This document shows, piece by piece, positions 30,485-40,419 of a stretch of DNA of 64,000 bases (positions within the stretch are counted from its first letter, which is position 1; each line of letters begins with the position of its first letter). The notes below the pieces were generated by a model that did no database searches, was not told where the DNA came from, and saw only the letters and a list, made by a program, of their open reading frames with translations. This DNA comes from Rachicladosporium sp. CCFEE 5018 (taxonomy: Eukaryota; Ascomycota; Dothideomycetes; Cladosporiales; Cladosporiaceae), in NCBI GenBank assembly GCA_002077045.2, contig KZ111140.1:2209732-2273731 (forward strand), given 5' to 3'. The position numbers and the translations under genes were made by a program.

Positions 30485-31591
30485 ATGGAGATATCACTCA
30501 GGAGGCAGCGATCGGATTCGGCTTCTGATGCCGCCCTGGCAGCCCCGATCAAACGGTAACGGCAGCGAGGTATTGCGTACGATCGTGTGCAACACGATCA
30601 GCAATCCTTGCTCACAAACGATCTGTCTCACCTGCGATCGTCGAACGGCATGGCGGCCCACACGGATGCTTTTCAGCAGGCTCAACAGCTTGCAAGCCAC
30701 TACTATGATCCGAGACGCCTGACTCCCGATATACAGAACGCTTCAGCTCCTGGCATACACAGCATGTCGGTAATCCACATTTCGGTGTCGAATTCGGTCC
30801 AGCCCGTCCCGTATCCCTGCCATGGTCAAGAAGATGTCATCGTCGCTTAGCTCCCCGAGACAACCCTTTGCGCATGGTTGTGAACTACGCGCTCATGCAA
30901 TCGAACATCAACAACGACCTCGGGCACGAGCATCAGCGCATCCTCGTCGACGACTTCGCCAAGGGGCAACGAGCTCTCGCCGAAGGACATGCACACCCTC
31001 AACGAGCACGTGTCCCGGAGCGAGCACAGAGTCAACAAGTCCTCGACTTCTCCAAGCAAGTCGCTGCCGCAAAACGCGCACTCACCTCTTGCACCCGCGG
31101 CGATCCCAAGATCGACAAAATGTACAAGCTCAAGCACGCCTGTCTTGGAGAATTCGAGCCTCGCGCCAAAGACATCACAGCCAAGTCCGTCAGATCCACG
31201 AATTTGAAGACAAAGGCCACCGGCATCTACGCGCTGATTGAAATCGGCCTCGAAACTATTGACGAGCATGACTCGAGCGTTGCCTCCACAGTATGGAGAC
31301 AATTTCCAGTGCGACAACGTGCTTGATGAAGTGATGCTTAAGATTCTGGGTACTGTTGATCGTGGGTCGTATGTGGAGCTCGCTCAGAATGTTTACGACG
31401 GCGGCGATCTGCTGCAGTGGGTTGAGTATTTCACCACGGAAGCGGGGCGGTACTGTTGCTGCGGTAAGATGCCCATCGTGCGCGAGAAGCTTGGATCGGG
31501 CTTCGAGGAGGAGGAAGCTTGGAGCTGTTCGGAGGAAGTGGAGTATGATGCAGTGATCACCTGGAACCGGCCGACGCCTTTGTTTGACTGA
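30485..31591 (+). pseudogene. Degenerate orphan gene 1, copy A
   Basis: Read against copy B (59934-60949), an ancestral ORF of about 365 codons is visible, starting MEISLRRQRSDSASD. Copy A has TAA at 30557 where B has CAA, TAG at 30848 where B has CAG, a one-base loss near 30870 and a one-base gain near 31305. Between lesions the protein is well conserved (NDLGHEHQRIL, KHACLGEFEPR, LVELAQ-like and WVEYFTTEAGRYCCC segments), ending PLFD before TGA at 31589. I do not recognise the family. It converges on orphan gene 2 about 110 bases downstream. Confidence 0.65.
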
Positions 31592-31699
31592 TCGGGCCTG
31601 GCATGTGCACTCGTGGAGCCGGCTCTTGCGTGAACGCCCTTCAATGTTGTACATACTGTATATTGTCACCATTGCCAGCGGTTCTACGTTCTCTGATGA

Positions 31700-32690
31700 T
31701 CACTCGGCCTCCCACACCACGTCCCTGCCCTCCAGCATCGACATCGCTTCCGTGAACCCTTGCAAAAAACGCATCCCTGCTAGCGCATACCTCACATGTA
31801 TGAGCCGCCCATACACATAATCATCACCCTCTGCCATGATCAACGGGCCAACTGCACGCCTATCTTCTCTGCTCAATCGGGCCGTGATGTCGAGAAGCTT
31901 CTGCTGAACGCCACTATCACGAAATAAGCACTTTCGCATCTCCTTGAGCAGCGGCGAGTCGCGCTGCCGGATTGCTTCGTTACTCATGTCTAGTATCGCA
32001 TGTAGCGCGTTGGCTTTGGATCTGAGGTGCTGAGATCGGCGTACATGGTATTCGATAGACCAGAACACTTCTCCGAGTGCCCTTACCGCGATGGGTGGGG
32101 GCTGATAGTCGTGAGTGTAAGGACAGCCATCATCCCAATTCCCTCAGAAGTTGTCGGCTCTGCTGTAACAATTGGTGATGACGTGCATAGCTTCTCTGAT
32201 ATCTCCCTCGAACATTATTGGGCCAGTATCGCTGGCATTCGAGCCATCGTCGCGGGATGCAGGGCTTCGTGAGACTGCCTCGTTCTCCCCGGCAGGAGCC
32301 ACGGCAACTTCGTCTTCGATCTTGACCTGAGCCCGTTCTCGCTCGATCATCAGGCGAGCCAGCTCCAGGAGAGCTCGGCGATGGGCAAAGTCTTCCTCGC
32401 GTTCGAGACGGATGCGTTCCTACTCTCGCTCGATGCCAAGCCGAGCACGCTCTCGCTCTCATTCGGCGGCATTGCGGATACGCTTTTCTCGTTCGGCGGC
32501 ACCACGGGGCTGCGCGAGCTCCTCGCACATGCGGTCGCGCTCCCGCTCAGCATCGATGCGGTCCTGCTCATCGCGGAGACGGACACGCTCTTGCTCGGCC
32601 AGCTCACGAGTTCGCCCATCGGCTGCTCGACGCTCCCGCGCTTGCTGTATTTCGGTTTGAGCGAGCCATACGGCGTGCCCGATAACATGA
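31700..32690 (-). pseudogene. Degenerate orphan gene 2 (charged helical protein), copy A
   Basis: One frame runs from about 32690 down to the stop at 31700 (about 330 codons). The first half is an Arg/Glu-rich helical stretch (ERERVRLRDEQDRIDAERER type). An acidic linker follows, then a folded C-terminal part with EVFWSIEYHVRR, LLDITARLSREDRR and YGRLIHVRYALAGMRFLQGF. Stops interrupt it at 32461-32459 (TGA for CGA), 32422-32420 (TAG for CAG) and 32146-32144 (TGA for CGT), judged against copy B. The 5' end and start are not clear; an upstream exon is possible. Family unknown. Confidence 0.6.
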
Positions 32691-32967
32691 GACTACTTGA
32701 TAAGTTGTCATGACTTCTGCATGGGGCCCGAAAGACGCGCATGCGTGCAAGAGATGGAGTCCGAGACGCGGTGGACCGTGCACCTTCACGTCGCCTCGTG
32801 ACCTGGTCAGTGGAACGGGACTTGGCCTTGAGCAATTCAGCATTGTGAGGCGAACGGTCAGGTAATGGTCACTGTAGCATACATCTAAAAGCCTACCAAG
32901 ACTCGCTACACGTCGAACATTATCGTCGGATGGTCCACGGCACTTGTCTACTGTACTGCTGCGCGCT
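32691..32967. other. Intergenic between orphan gene 2 and the RPN11 3' region
   Basis: No gene is seen. It may contain the start or first exon of orphan gene 2 and part of the RPN11 3' UTR. Confidence 0.35.
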
Positions 32968-33276
32968 TCACAGTATTTGATCAGTCAACCAAGCCGCAGC
33001 GCCTCGTGCCAGTCCAGGAAGAAATACCCGACGGCCTTGCAAGCCACGTTCATGCATCCGATCGCCAGCTGGAGGTCCAAATGAAGACACCAACTTCAGA
33101 TCGTCGAACTCGTCCTTCAGCGCCCTCGAGCTGCCATCCGGCATCTGCATCTGGCTTCCGACCGACCCGTCGCTTCCGATACTCCAGCCTCTGATACGCT
33201 GACCATTCCCATCGCTGTTCTGGCCCGGATCCTCCGGCTTTGGAGCCCGAGCAAGGGTGCGTCGAGTCACGATCAC
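32968..33276 (-). other. Open frame continuing directly after the RPN11 stop codon
   Basis: The 102 codons after the RPN11 TAG stay open in the same frame (75 codons in copy B, 62485-62712). The first 35 or so residues (VIVTRRTLARAPKPEDPG and on) are nearly identical in both copies, and most base differences there are silent. It has no ATG of its own at the start. It could be a readthrough extension, an alternatively spliced tail or a chance conserved 3' UTR. Confidence 0.35.
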
Positions 33277-35236
33277 CTAGCCACGCTCTTCCCCTTCGCC
33301 ATCGACCTCCATGACCTCCCCTTCGACTCGGCCCACCCCGTTTCTTGCTCCGACCTTCGCACCTTGTCCAAGAGTGGGCACCGAGGCTTCCTTGTCGATC
33401 ATCTGCCGTGCCACAGCGACAATGTTGTCCTCGATCAACTCCTGCCCAACGACTTCGATGTGCTTCTTTGGATCGACCTTGCCCACGTAGCGAGTGCGGA
33501 GTTGCTCTTTCGTGAGCTCTGTCTCCTCTTTGACGCGCTTTTCATAGCCTTCCGCCAGATGCACGAGCTTCTCGAGGTTGGCTTGATTACGCTCTCCCTC
33601 TGCCGCGAAGTCAGGCATCGTCAGCGCCTCCGTCCACACGGTCTTGTGCAGATTCATGAGCATGTTCTCCTCTAGTGCTGTCTTGCGGTACCCGATGGCG
33701 ATGCTGTAGTAGTGTCTGTTCAGTCCGTGGATGAGTGCTTGTATAGAGGGCTTGTTGAGGTGTCCAATATTTGAAGTCGTCTGCCGGGGTTCTTGGCCGA
33801 GCATGAGGGTTTGCGGGTTGATGAGGCGGAAGGCATCGATGACGACTTTCCCCTTGACGGACTGGATAGGATCTATGACTACGGCGACGGCGCGGGGGGT
33901 GAGCTGCTCGAAGGACTGCTGGGTGTTGATGTCGACACTTGAAAGCCAGCAGCCGAAGCCAGGATGAGAGTGGTACCAGCCGACGACTGTTTCGGGTCTG
34001 CGATATTGTCAGCAATGTGTCACTAGGATATTGGAAGCACGTGACCTGCCTCCCCGTCTGCCGTAGCATGTCCATCATCTTTGTTTGGAAGACAGGATCA
34101 ACAGCCTCAACTGACACACCGGTACCAGATTGTGGCATGGCAAAGACATCTACTACCCGCACTGTGTAGTCGTCCACAAACTCGCCGAGCATGAGACCCA
34201 TGACTTCCATAGGTACACCCGCCCGGCCGTGCCGTAGCATCTTGAGTAGTGCGAGTGAGGATATGTAGACGGTCTCGGCATTGTCTATGATATTCGCGTC
34301 CTAGAAGCGAACATGTCAGCACTGTGATGGGAAGCAATGGTAATTGCAAGCCCTGCATCGTTATGATGACGGAGGACCCTGGACACCGAGTGGGTCGTTT
34401 CACTGTTCCCAATGCGTCGTAACAGCTCTGAAAGCACTCCAGACACGAGTGCATGCAGATCGTCCATGTGAGCAAAAGCCCTCTGGTTTGCTCAGTTGTC
34501 GTCTCTCGGAGACTGTGTTCGTCCCCTTGCAGCACGCTGCTCCTCAACTCGCTCGCCCGTCAATCGAGCAGCCACCGAGTCGCGGTGCGTTCTTAAAATC
34601 CGGCCCCGTACGTAATCTCGATCACTGCGCGGAATCGCGATAGTCGACGATGGCTCGGGAGGGATAGTCGCTCCCCAGGGCATGAGAACACAAATTTGGT
34701 CGCCCGTGGGCAGCAAAGGGGCCAGGATGACCATGCGTTCATCACCAGTGATTGTCGGCTCACGAAACCAGGGTGGACCTCTTGTAGACTCGCAAGACAC
34801 CATAAAGACTGCATCGTGGCGCGCCCGGCGTTCGATCAATGTTCCTATGGGTCGGCCGGCATGCTTGCAGAGGTGGTAGTGCCTCCTCTGCGCCTCAGTC
34901 ATAGGGACATCGTAGCGGATGCCTGTCCATGCCCAGAGGGACCTCCCTTGTGTCTGTCTCGGAGTGGCGTCCCGATCCCGCGAGACGTCCTCTTGATCGT
35001 CTTGATCTTGAGCAGAGTGGTGCCAGGGTGGAGTGGCCATGATACGCAGGATCCAGTACCGCAGAGTGGCCTTTACAATCCGGAGGGCGGGAGGGAACGT
35101 CAAGTATTCGCCTCAAGATGCAAGTTCGTCCACAAACAGCAGTTTCACTTTACGTATATGTTCTTACCTGTTGCGGCCCCCCTCCACCGCCTCCCATTCC
35201 CTGCGCTGCTGCCAACATCCGCGATAATCGGTCCAT
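33277..35236 (-). CDS. RPN11: 26S proteasome lid deubiquitinase Rpn11, copy A
   Basis: Exons 35236-35168, 34300-34050 and 33997-33277 join to 346 residues. The start MDRLSRMLAAAQGMGG and the junction into NAETVYISSLALLKMLRHGRAG fit Rpn11 exactly. The JAMM zinc site is complete: the Glu of MEVMGLMLGEF, then GWYHSHPGFGCWLSSVD with the two His and the Asp. ALIHGLNRHYYSIAI and the LAEGYEKRVKEE helices follow. Rpn11 cleaves ubiquitin chains from substrates entering the proteasome and is essential in yeast. Intron 1 is 867 bases and carries another ORF; intron 2 is 52 bases and has a GC-AG boundary. It is divergent from RPD3. Confidence 0.92.
34492..35040 (-). CDS. ORF nested in the first intron of RPN11, same strand
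   Basis: 182 codons from the ATG at 35040 (the open frame extends to 35103) to TGA at 34494-34492. It lies wholly between RPN11 exon 1 and exon 2. The product is basic and hydrophilic, with a compact middle (IRYDVPMTEAQRRHYHLCKH, then ERMVILAPLLPTGDQICVLMPWG). No signal peptide, membrane helix or known domain is seen. After the TGA the same frame stays open for 69 further codons to a TAG in RPN11 exon 2 (34285). That tail resembles the frame found in the matching intron of copy B. The function is unknown, and it may be a remnant. Confidence 0.45.
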   Translation of the reverse strand: MATPPWHHSAQDQDDQEDVSRDRDATPRQTQGRSLWAWTGIRYDVPMTEAQRRHYHLCKHAGRPIGTLIERRARHDAVFMVSCESTRGPPWFREPTITGDERMVILAPLLPTGDQICVLMPWGATIPPEPSSTIAIPRSDRDYVRGRILRTHRDSVAARLTGERVEEQRAARGRTQSPRDDN

Positions 35237-35749
35237 GATGAGTTGTGGTTGTTCCTTCCGCCTGTTTTGAACCGCCGGTAGTGGGCGGCGAGATCAAGAC
35301 AACAAGTGCCGGGTGAGGGACTTATGGGAGGATTAGTATGAGTAAAGTGTCGAGTTGTGTGAATAGTGCAGGTGGTGATGATGAGTTCGATAATATGAAT
35401 GACAGCTCAAGGCAACGCGAGCACACGAATGTGGTGTTGCGAGGTACAGCTCCGGAAGGTCTGCCGAAGAAATCTTATCTAATCTTGATCAGGCATGATG
35501 TCGCCGCGGCATGTGAAGCTCTCTGACCAGACAAGCGACTGGAGTTCACTCACACCAACCACCAGACAACCCACGATTATTCTCAATCACACCTGCACCA
35601 CGATCACCAATTCCTCGATCAACATGTGTCGCAGCTAGACGACCTCGCCATTCCCGTAGCGACATCTCCCTCCAGCAAACCTACCGTCCTCCTCATCGAG
35701 TGATTCGCGACTTCACTCAGTCACTTCGCCAAAGACGGGACCACCCAAC
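35237..35749. promoter_or_regulatory. Shared divergent promoter region of RPN11 and RPD3
   Basis: The 513 bases lie between the ATGs of two divergently transcribed genes, the proteasome lid subunit and the histone deacetylase. I looked for the yeast PACE proteasome element (GGTGGCAAA) on both strands and did not find it. A C/A-rich tract (35545-35750) precedes RPD3. Confidence 0.6.
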
Positions 35750-37743
35750 ATGGCGACCACACACCAATACTACGCTCCCCTCGATGCTGCTGGCGCAGGC
35801 GTCAACGCAGCTCCCTCTCAACCCAAGAAAGTCGCCTACTTCTACGACAGCGATGTCGGCAACTACGCCTACAATGCTGGCCACCCAATGAAGCCTCACC
35901 GCATACGCATGGCCCACTCCCTCATCATGAACTACGGCCTCTATAAGAAGCTCGAGATCTACCGCGCCAAACCTGCCTCCAAGCATGAGATGTCGCAGTT
36001 CCACACAGACGAGTATGTTGAGTTCTTGCAGCGCGTAACGCCAGACAACATGGACAACTTCGCCAAGGAGCAGGGCAAGTTCAATGTCGGCGATGACTGT
36101 CCGGTGTTTGATGGGCTGTTTGAGTTCTGTGGGATTAGCGCGGGAGGCTCAATGGAGGGTGCCGCGAGGCTCAACCGCGGGAAATGTGATGTTGCTGTGA
36201 ACTGGGCTGGAGGCTTGCATCACGCCAAGAAGTCCGAGGCGAGCGGCTTCTGCTACATCAATGGTGAGGACTGACCTCTCACCTTGTCGCACGATCATCA
36301 CTGACATGTCTAGACATCGTTCTCGGTATTATCGAGCTCCTCCGCTTTCACCCGCGAGTCCTGTACATCGATATCGATGTCCACCACGGCGACGGCGTGG
36401 AAGAAGCCTTCTACAGCACCGATCGCGTCATGACGGTCTCCTTCCACAAGTACGGCGAGTACTTCCCCGGCACTGGCGAGCTTCGCGACATCGGGGTGAG
36501 CAACGGCAAATACCACTCGGTGAACTTCCCTCTCCGCGACGGCATAGACGACAAGTCCTACAAAAACGTCTTTGAGCCCATCATCGGCGCTGTAATGGAA
36601 AACTACAAGCCCACAGCCATCGTTCTCCAATGTGGCGGCGACTCTCTTTCCGGCGACAGACTGGGCTGCTTCAACCTGTCAATGCGCGGGCATGCCAACT
36701 GCATCAACTACGTAAAGTCCTTCAATATGCCTACTCTCGTGCTCGGAGGCGGAGGCTACACCATGCGGAATGTAGCACGCACGTGGGCGTTCGAGACTGG
36801 TCAGCTTGTGGGCGTGGACATGAAGCCCGAGCTGCCCTTCACAGACTACTACGAGTACTACTCCCCTGACTTCGAGCTCGATGTCAAGCCAAGCAACATG
36901 GACAACGCCAACAGTCCTGAGTACCTCGAACGTATCAAGCAAACAGTCTTCGAGAACCTTCGTCGCACACAAGCAGTGCCTTCAGTGCAGATGCAGGAAG
37001 TGCCGCGAGGCGATCTGGGCATGGAGGAGACGCTCGATGAGGCAGAGGCGAGACTAGATGACGAAGACGCCGACAACGAAGCGAACAAGGACCGCAGACG
37101 CACACAACGTACTTACGATAAGGAGATCGAGCGTGACGACGAGCTGATGAGCGAATCCGAGGACGAAGAGCTCAACGAAGCAAATGGCGTCAAGCGACAA
37201 CCCGGCGCGTCAAGACGAGTCGGCATCCGAGACTACGAGAACGCCTTCGCGCCGCCAGACATTAGTGGTGCTGGTACGCCCGCAGACGACACCAGAAGCC
37301 TCAACGGCGACGCAGAGGACGAGACAATGCTTGAAGATGGCGAGGATACTAACGGGACTACTGGCGTCAATGTGAAGGCTAAGGACCTCACTAATGACGA
37401 CGCCGCGATGCTCGCCAAGATCGAAACTGCCAGTCAGTCTTCGGCAGGCGCTGACGACGAGGAGGACGATATGCAGATTGATGATATTCCGAAGAGGGTC
37501 TCGATCATGGGACCGATGGGAAATAATCCTGACTTACAGCGAGAGCGCGCAGCCGCGAGCCCGGCCCCTGTGGGCACTAATCCCTCGAATTCGACGAACG
37601 GGCCTGATGTGGAGATGAGCGACGAGGCTGCAAGGCAGCGTGAAGCGGGGATGATTGAGCGGACGTTAGAGGATGTGGAGGGCGAGGCCACAACAGAGAT
37701 GATGGGTGGAGGGCACAATGTGGGAGGTGGTCCGGTGGTTTGA
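35750..37743 (+). CDS. RPD3: Class I histone deacetylase Rpd3/RpdA
   Basis: Exons 35750-36263 and 36314-37743 give 647 residues; the 50-base intron is GT-AG. VAYFYDSDVGNYAYNAGHPMKPHRIRM opens the deacetylase domain. NWAGGLHHAKKSEASGFCYIND holds the paired catalytic His, YIDIDVHHGDGVEEAFY the zinc-binding Asp and His, and LVLGGGGYTMRNVARTW the C-terminal substrate-pocket motif. After about residue 400 comes a long acidic tail (LDDEDADNEANKDRRRTQRTYDKE and more), typical of the extended RpdA of filamentous ascomycetes. It removes acetyl groups from histones in Sin3-type corepressor complexes in the nucleus (family knowledge). It is present once in the window. Confidence 0.95.
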
Positions 37744-38079
37744 AGTGAGTGGCGCGCTCAAGGGAGGACGAAATGGAGACAAAGGAGACTACATGACACG
37801 ATACTAGCTGGTGCACTGGGCGGACGGTCAAGGATGACTGTAAGCATGGCGTTCGCCGCACTTGACTCTCCTGAGGGATTGAGTCGGGCCTGGCTGAGGG
37901 AGGCGCTCATTCAGACTGCATTGGTATGAAAGTATATCTACACACCATGTTGTCCTCTCACGTCATCACACTGCTAAGACTAACGTCAGACGCAAGCTGC
38001 AACGGTCATGGAACATGCAACAGACTTTTAGCCGATCTGCCCAACATTCCTACCTAGCTCTTTCCACCTTGCCCAGACC
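37744..38079. other. Intergenic between convergent RPD3 and decarboxylase genes
   Basis: Carries both 3' UTRs. No gene is seen. Confidence 0.5.
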
Positions 38080-39565
38080 TCACTTCTTCGCCGACGAAAC
38101 AGTCGCCAATTTACCCCGCACAGGCACATTATGATCCTGCCCCGTCTTAGGGAAATCTTCAATCCTGACCTCCTTCCTGAACAACAAACAATGCGAGCTC
38201 CCACCGAAGTGGAACATGCCAGTCTCCTGACCCTTCTTCACATGCTCGCCCTCCTTGACTGTGATCTCGCACGTGCTGACCTCGTCCATGCCGATGCCAA
38301 TGAACGCCATCAGGCCAATTGCAGGGTTGTCAGCCTCAATGAAGATCACGGCGCGAGTAGCAAGGGCAGAAAGGTAGCCTTGCCCGACCGAAATGCCAGC
38401 GGCATCGATATCCGTCGCGCCGACCTGGCCTAGTCCTTCGAACAACGGCTCAGAGAAGTACGTCCCGTCTTGCACGAAGGCTTTCTTGATTGTGCCGGAG
38501 ACTGGCGCGTGCCAGCGGTGGTACGACAGTGCTGAGAGGAAAGCTTGGTAGACTGTAGCGTGCGCGAATTGGTCTGCCAGAGGGTCGTTGGCGAGCATGT
38601 CCTTGATTGAGTACGGTTGGCCTTTGATCCAGAACTTGGCGCGGAGCTCGGCGTTGTATTTCACGGCGAAGGTCTTGGATTCGCAGGCGTTGGCTAGGAT
38701 GTTGTCGTTTTCGGGCTCTGCGATGGGTCGGACGGCGTCCTTGAAATGCCTTGTGAAGTACCGGTCCCAGCTGTCGTATCCTGGCACTCTGTTAGCACGG
38801 TGGAGGACGTAGGGGACGTGGGGATTCGTTCGGATACATACCAAAATGCTCCTTAGTAGGATCACACTCGAAAAAGTCGGCGAATTGGTGATTCGTCTTG
38901 TAAGGTGCGTTGGCGACCTCCATGATATCCTTCATGCCCGTCGGACCGAACCAGCCTTGCGTATGGTCCCCAAGGACCTCAGCGGACTTGGGAGATTGAA
39001 GGTACTTGCCCCACTCATTGAGTATCTTTTTAAGATGGGCATTGACCTCGGGGTCCAAAAACGCGGCGTGCCCGCTCGCGGTACCCATTGGATAATCGAA
39101 AATCGCGCACATGGGAACGCCGACCATACCGACGTTTGCTGCGGCATCTGTCCAGTGGGGAGCTGTGGTGAAAGTGTGGTTTAAGACTTCGAGCATGTGG
39201 TGGTAGTCGCGGATCTGAGAGACGCCGGTCGGATCCTTCGAGTAGGGGTGACGCTGGGGAACCTCGTCGAACATGGCAGTGAAGAGCATTCTTACTCGAG
39301 GGTTTCCCTCTATAAACTGTTGGAACTCCTTCAACACAGGCACGAGCTCCTTGGGGTCGTTTGCAGTGTGATCGATCTGTCGACCGAGCCACGCCCGATG
39401 AATACGGTTGTCTGCCGGGAGCCATGAGCCAGTGCTATCGTGTCATTAGTCTGCGTTGCTGGTGACGATGTTGCCTTCGATAGATTGAGTATCTGAGGGG
39501 AAAACTCACCGATGGACTTTGTGCTCCTCTGGAATGTGATGCTCGTCGCCATGTTGGGCTACCAT
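38080..39565 (-). CDS. Phosphatidylserine-decarboxylase-like pyruvoyl enzyme, PsiD-type layout
   Basis: Exons 39565-39510, 39434-38842 and 38780-38080 give 449 residues. Introns are 75 and 61 bases. The N-terminal 170 residues (ending near EHFGYDSWDRYFTRHFKD) form the extra domain found in soluble fungal PSD-like enzymes, including tryptophan decarboxylase PsiD. Then come SYHRWHAPVSGTI, with the active-site His, and near the C-terminus FHFGGSSHCLLF, where the second Ser should self-cleave to form the pyruvoyl cofactor. There is no membrane or mitochondrial signal, unlike true Psd1. It likely decarboxylates an amino acid or a small lipid; the substrate is not determinable. The start is chosen because only this ATG joins exon 2 in frame. 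Confidence 0.85.
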
Positions 39566-40419
39566 GATTGCTGATGAATTTTGATGGATGCTGACAGGAG
39601 TTGCGTGGGATTCAGTGACAGAAAATTCAGCGAATTGAAATGTGAGGTAAGAAATACCATCTGGGTACAATTCATATGTACTGAAGATCGAGTTCCTCGA
39701 CAAGACCATTAAGCTATGTACCAAGGTTTGTCAAGCTTCTCCGGAGGCATGACGACGATCGCGGGTTCCTGCAGCCAATGATGGCAGGGTGACGCAAACT
39801 GACACGTCTTTCATCCCACTTCCACATGGTTGGTTCAACCTGCGTAATGGCAATGTCGAGCCGCCCAACCCCAATGTAGCCGTAGCGCCGTCCCAGGTCA
39901 TGCCATTGGAAGTCCCCTTGGCCCAGGCCACGTTTCCGCTTCTGTCGGCACGAGCATATTGAGCGCAACCTCGCCGCGTAACACTCTGAACGATCTAAGA
40001 CGATACTTGTACTCCTGCGCCCTTGAATTCATCCATCATGAGGTCCATGAGTGAGCAGTCATAGCACCATGCTGCCGCTAAGTCGACATGACCACGACGC
40101 CGATCCCGAATATGATGGGAGGCAAAGGTAAGCACAAGAGCTCACACAGAAAGGTAATAGGCAACTCAACGATCCCGGTGTTGTACTCGTGAGCTCTGTG
40201 CAGACGGTGGTTCCGTGGGGTGCGGTGATCCAGTGTTGAGTGAATCGACCGAGCAAAGCTTGAGAAGTCAACGGGGCTCGGATTGCATGTCCTTCTGGCC
40301 TTGGCAACGACTACTACGAGGCATCTGAATGCAAAACGTAACTCGCAGTCTATCCATCCTCGGGACTTAGGACTTCCTTCTTGCCTGCCGCTCATACCTG
40401 TATGCTTCTGACCTGCGAC
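39566..40419. other. Region with no supported gene
   Basis: Upstream of the decarboxylase gene. Overlapping frames on the minus strand (39714-39968, 40059-40425) show no recognisable features. Confidence 0.4.

Larger units (their letters stand above)
23318..34385. repeat. Block duplicated at 52755 to about 63820
   Basis: Seven loci in the same order: kinase, MTC1, LPMO-like gene, two orphan pseudogenes, RPN11 and the start of its first intron. Across the kinase the offset is constant at 29437, including its introns. Identity is very high at the left and falls toward the right, and is lost within RPN11 intron 1 near 34385. Confidence 0.95.
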
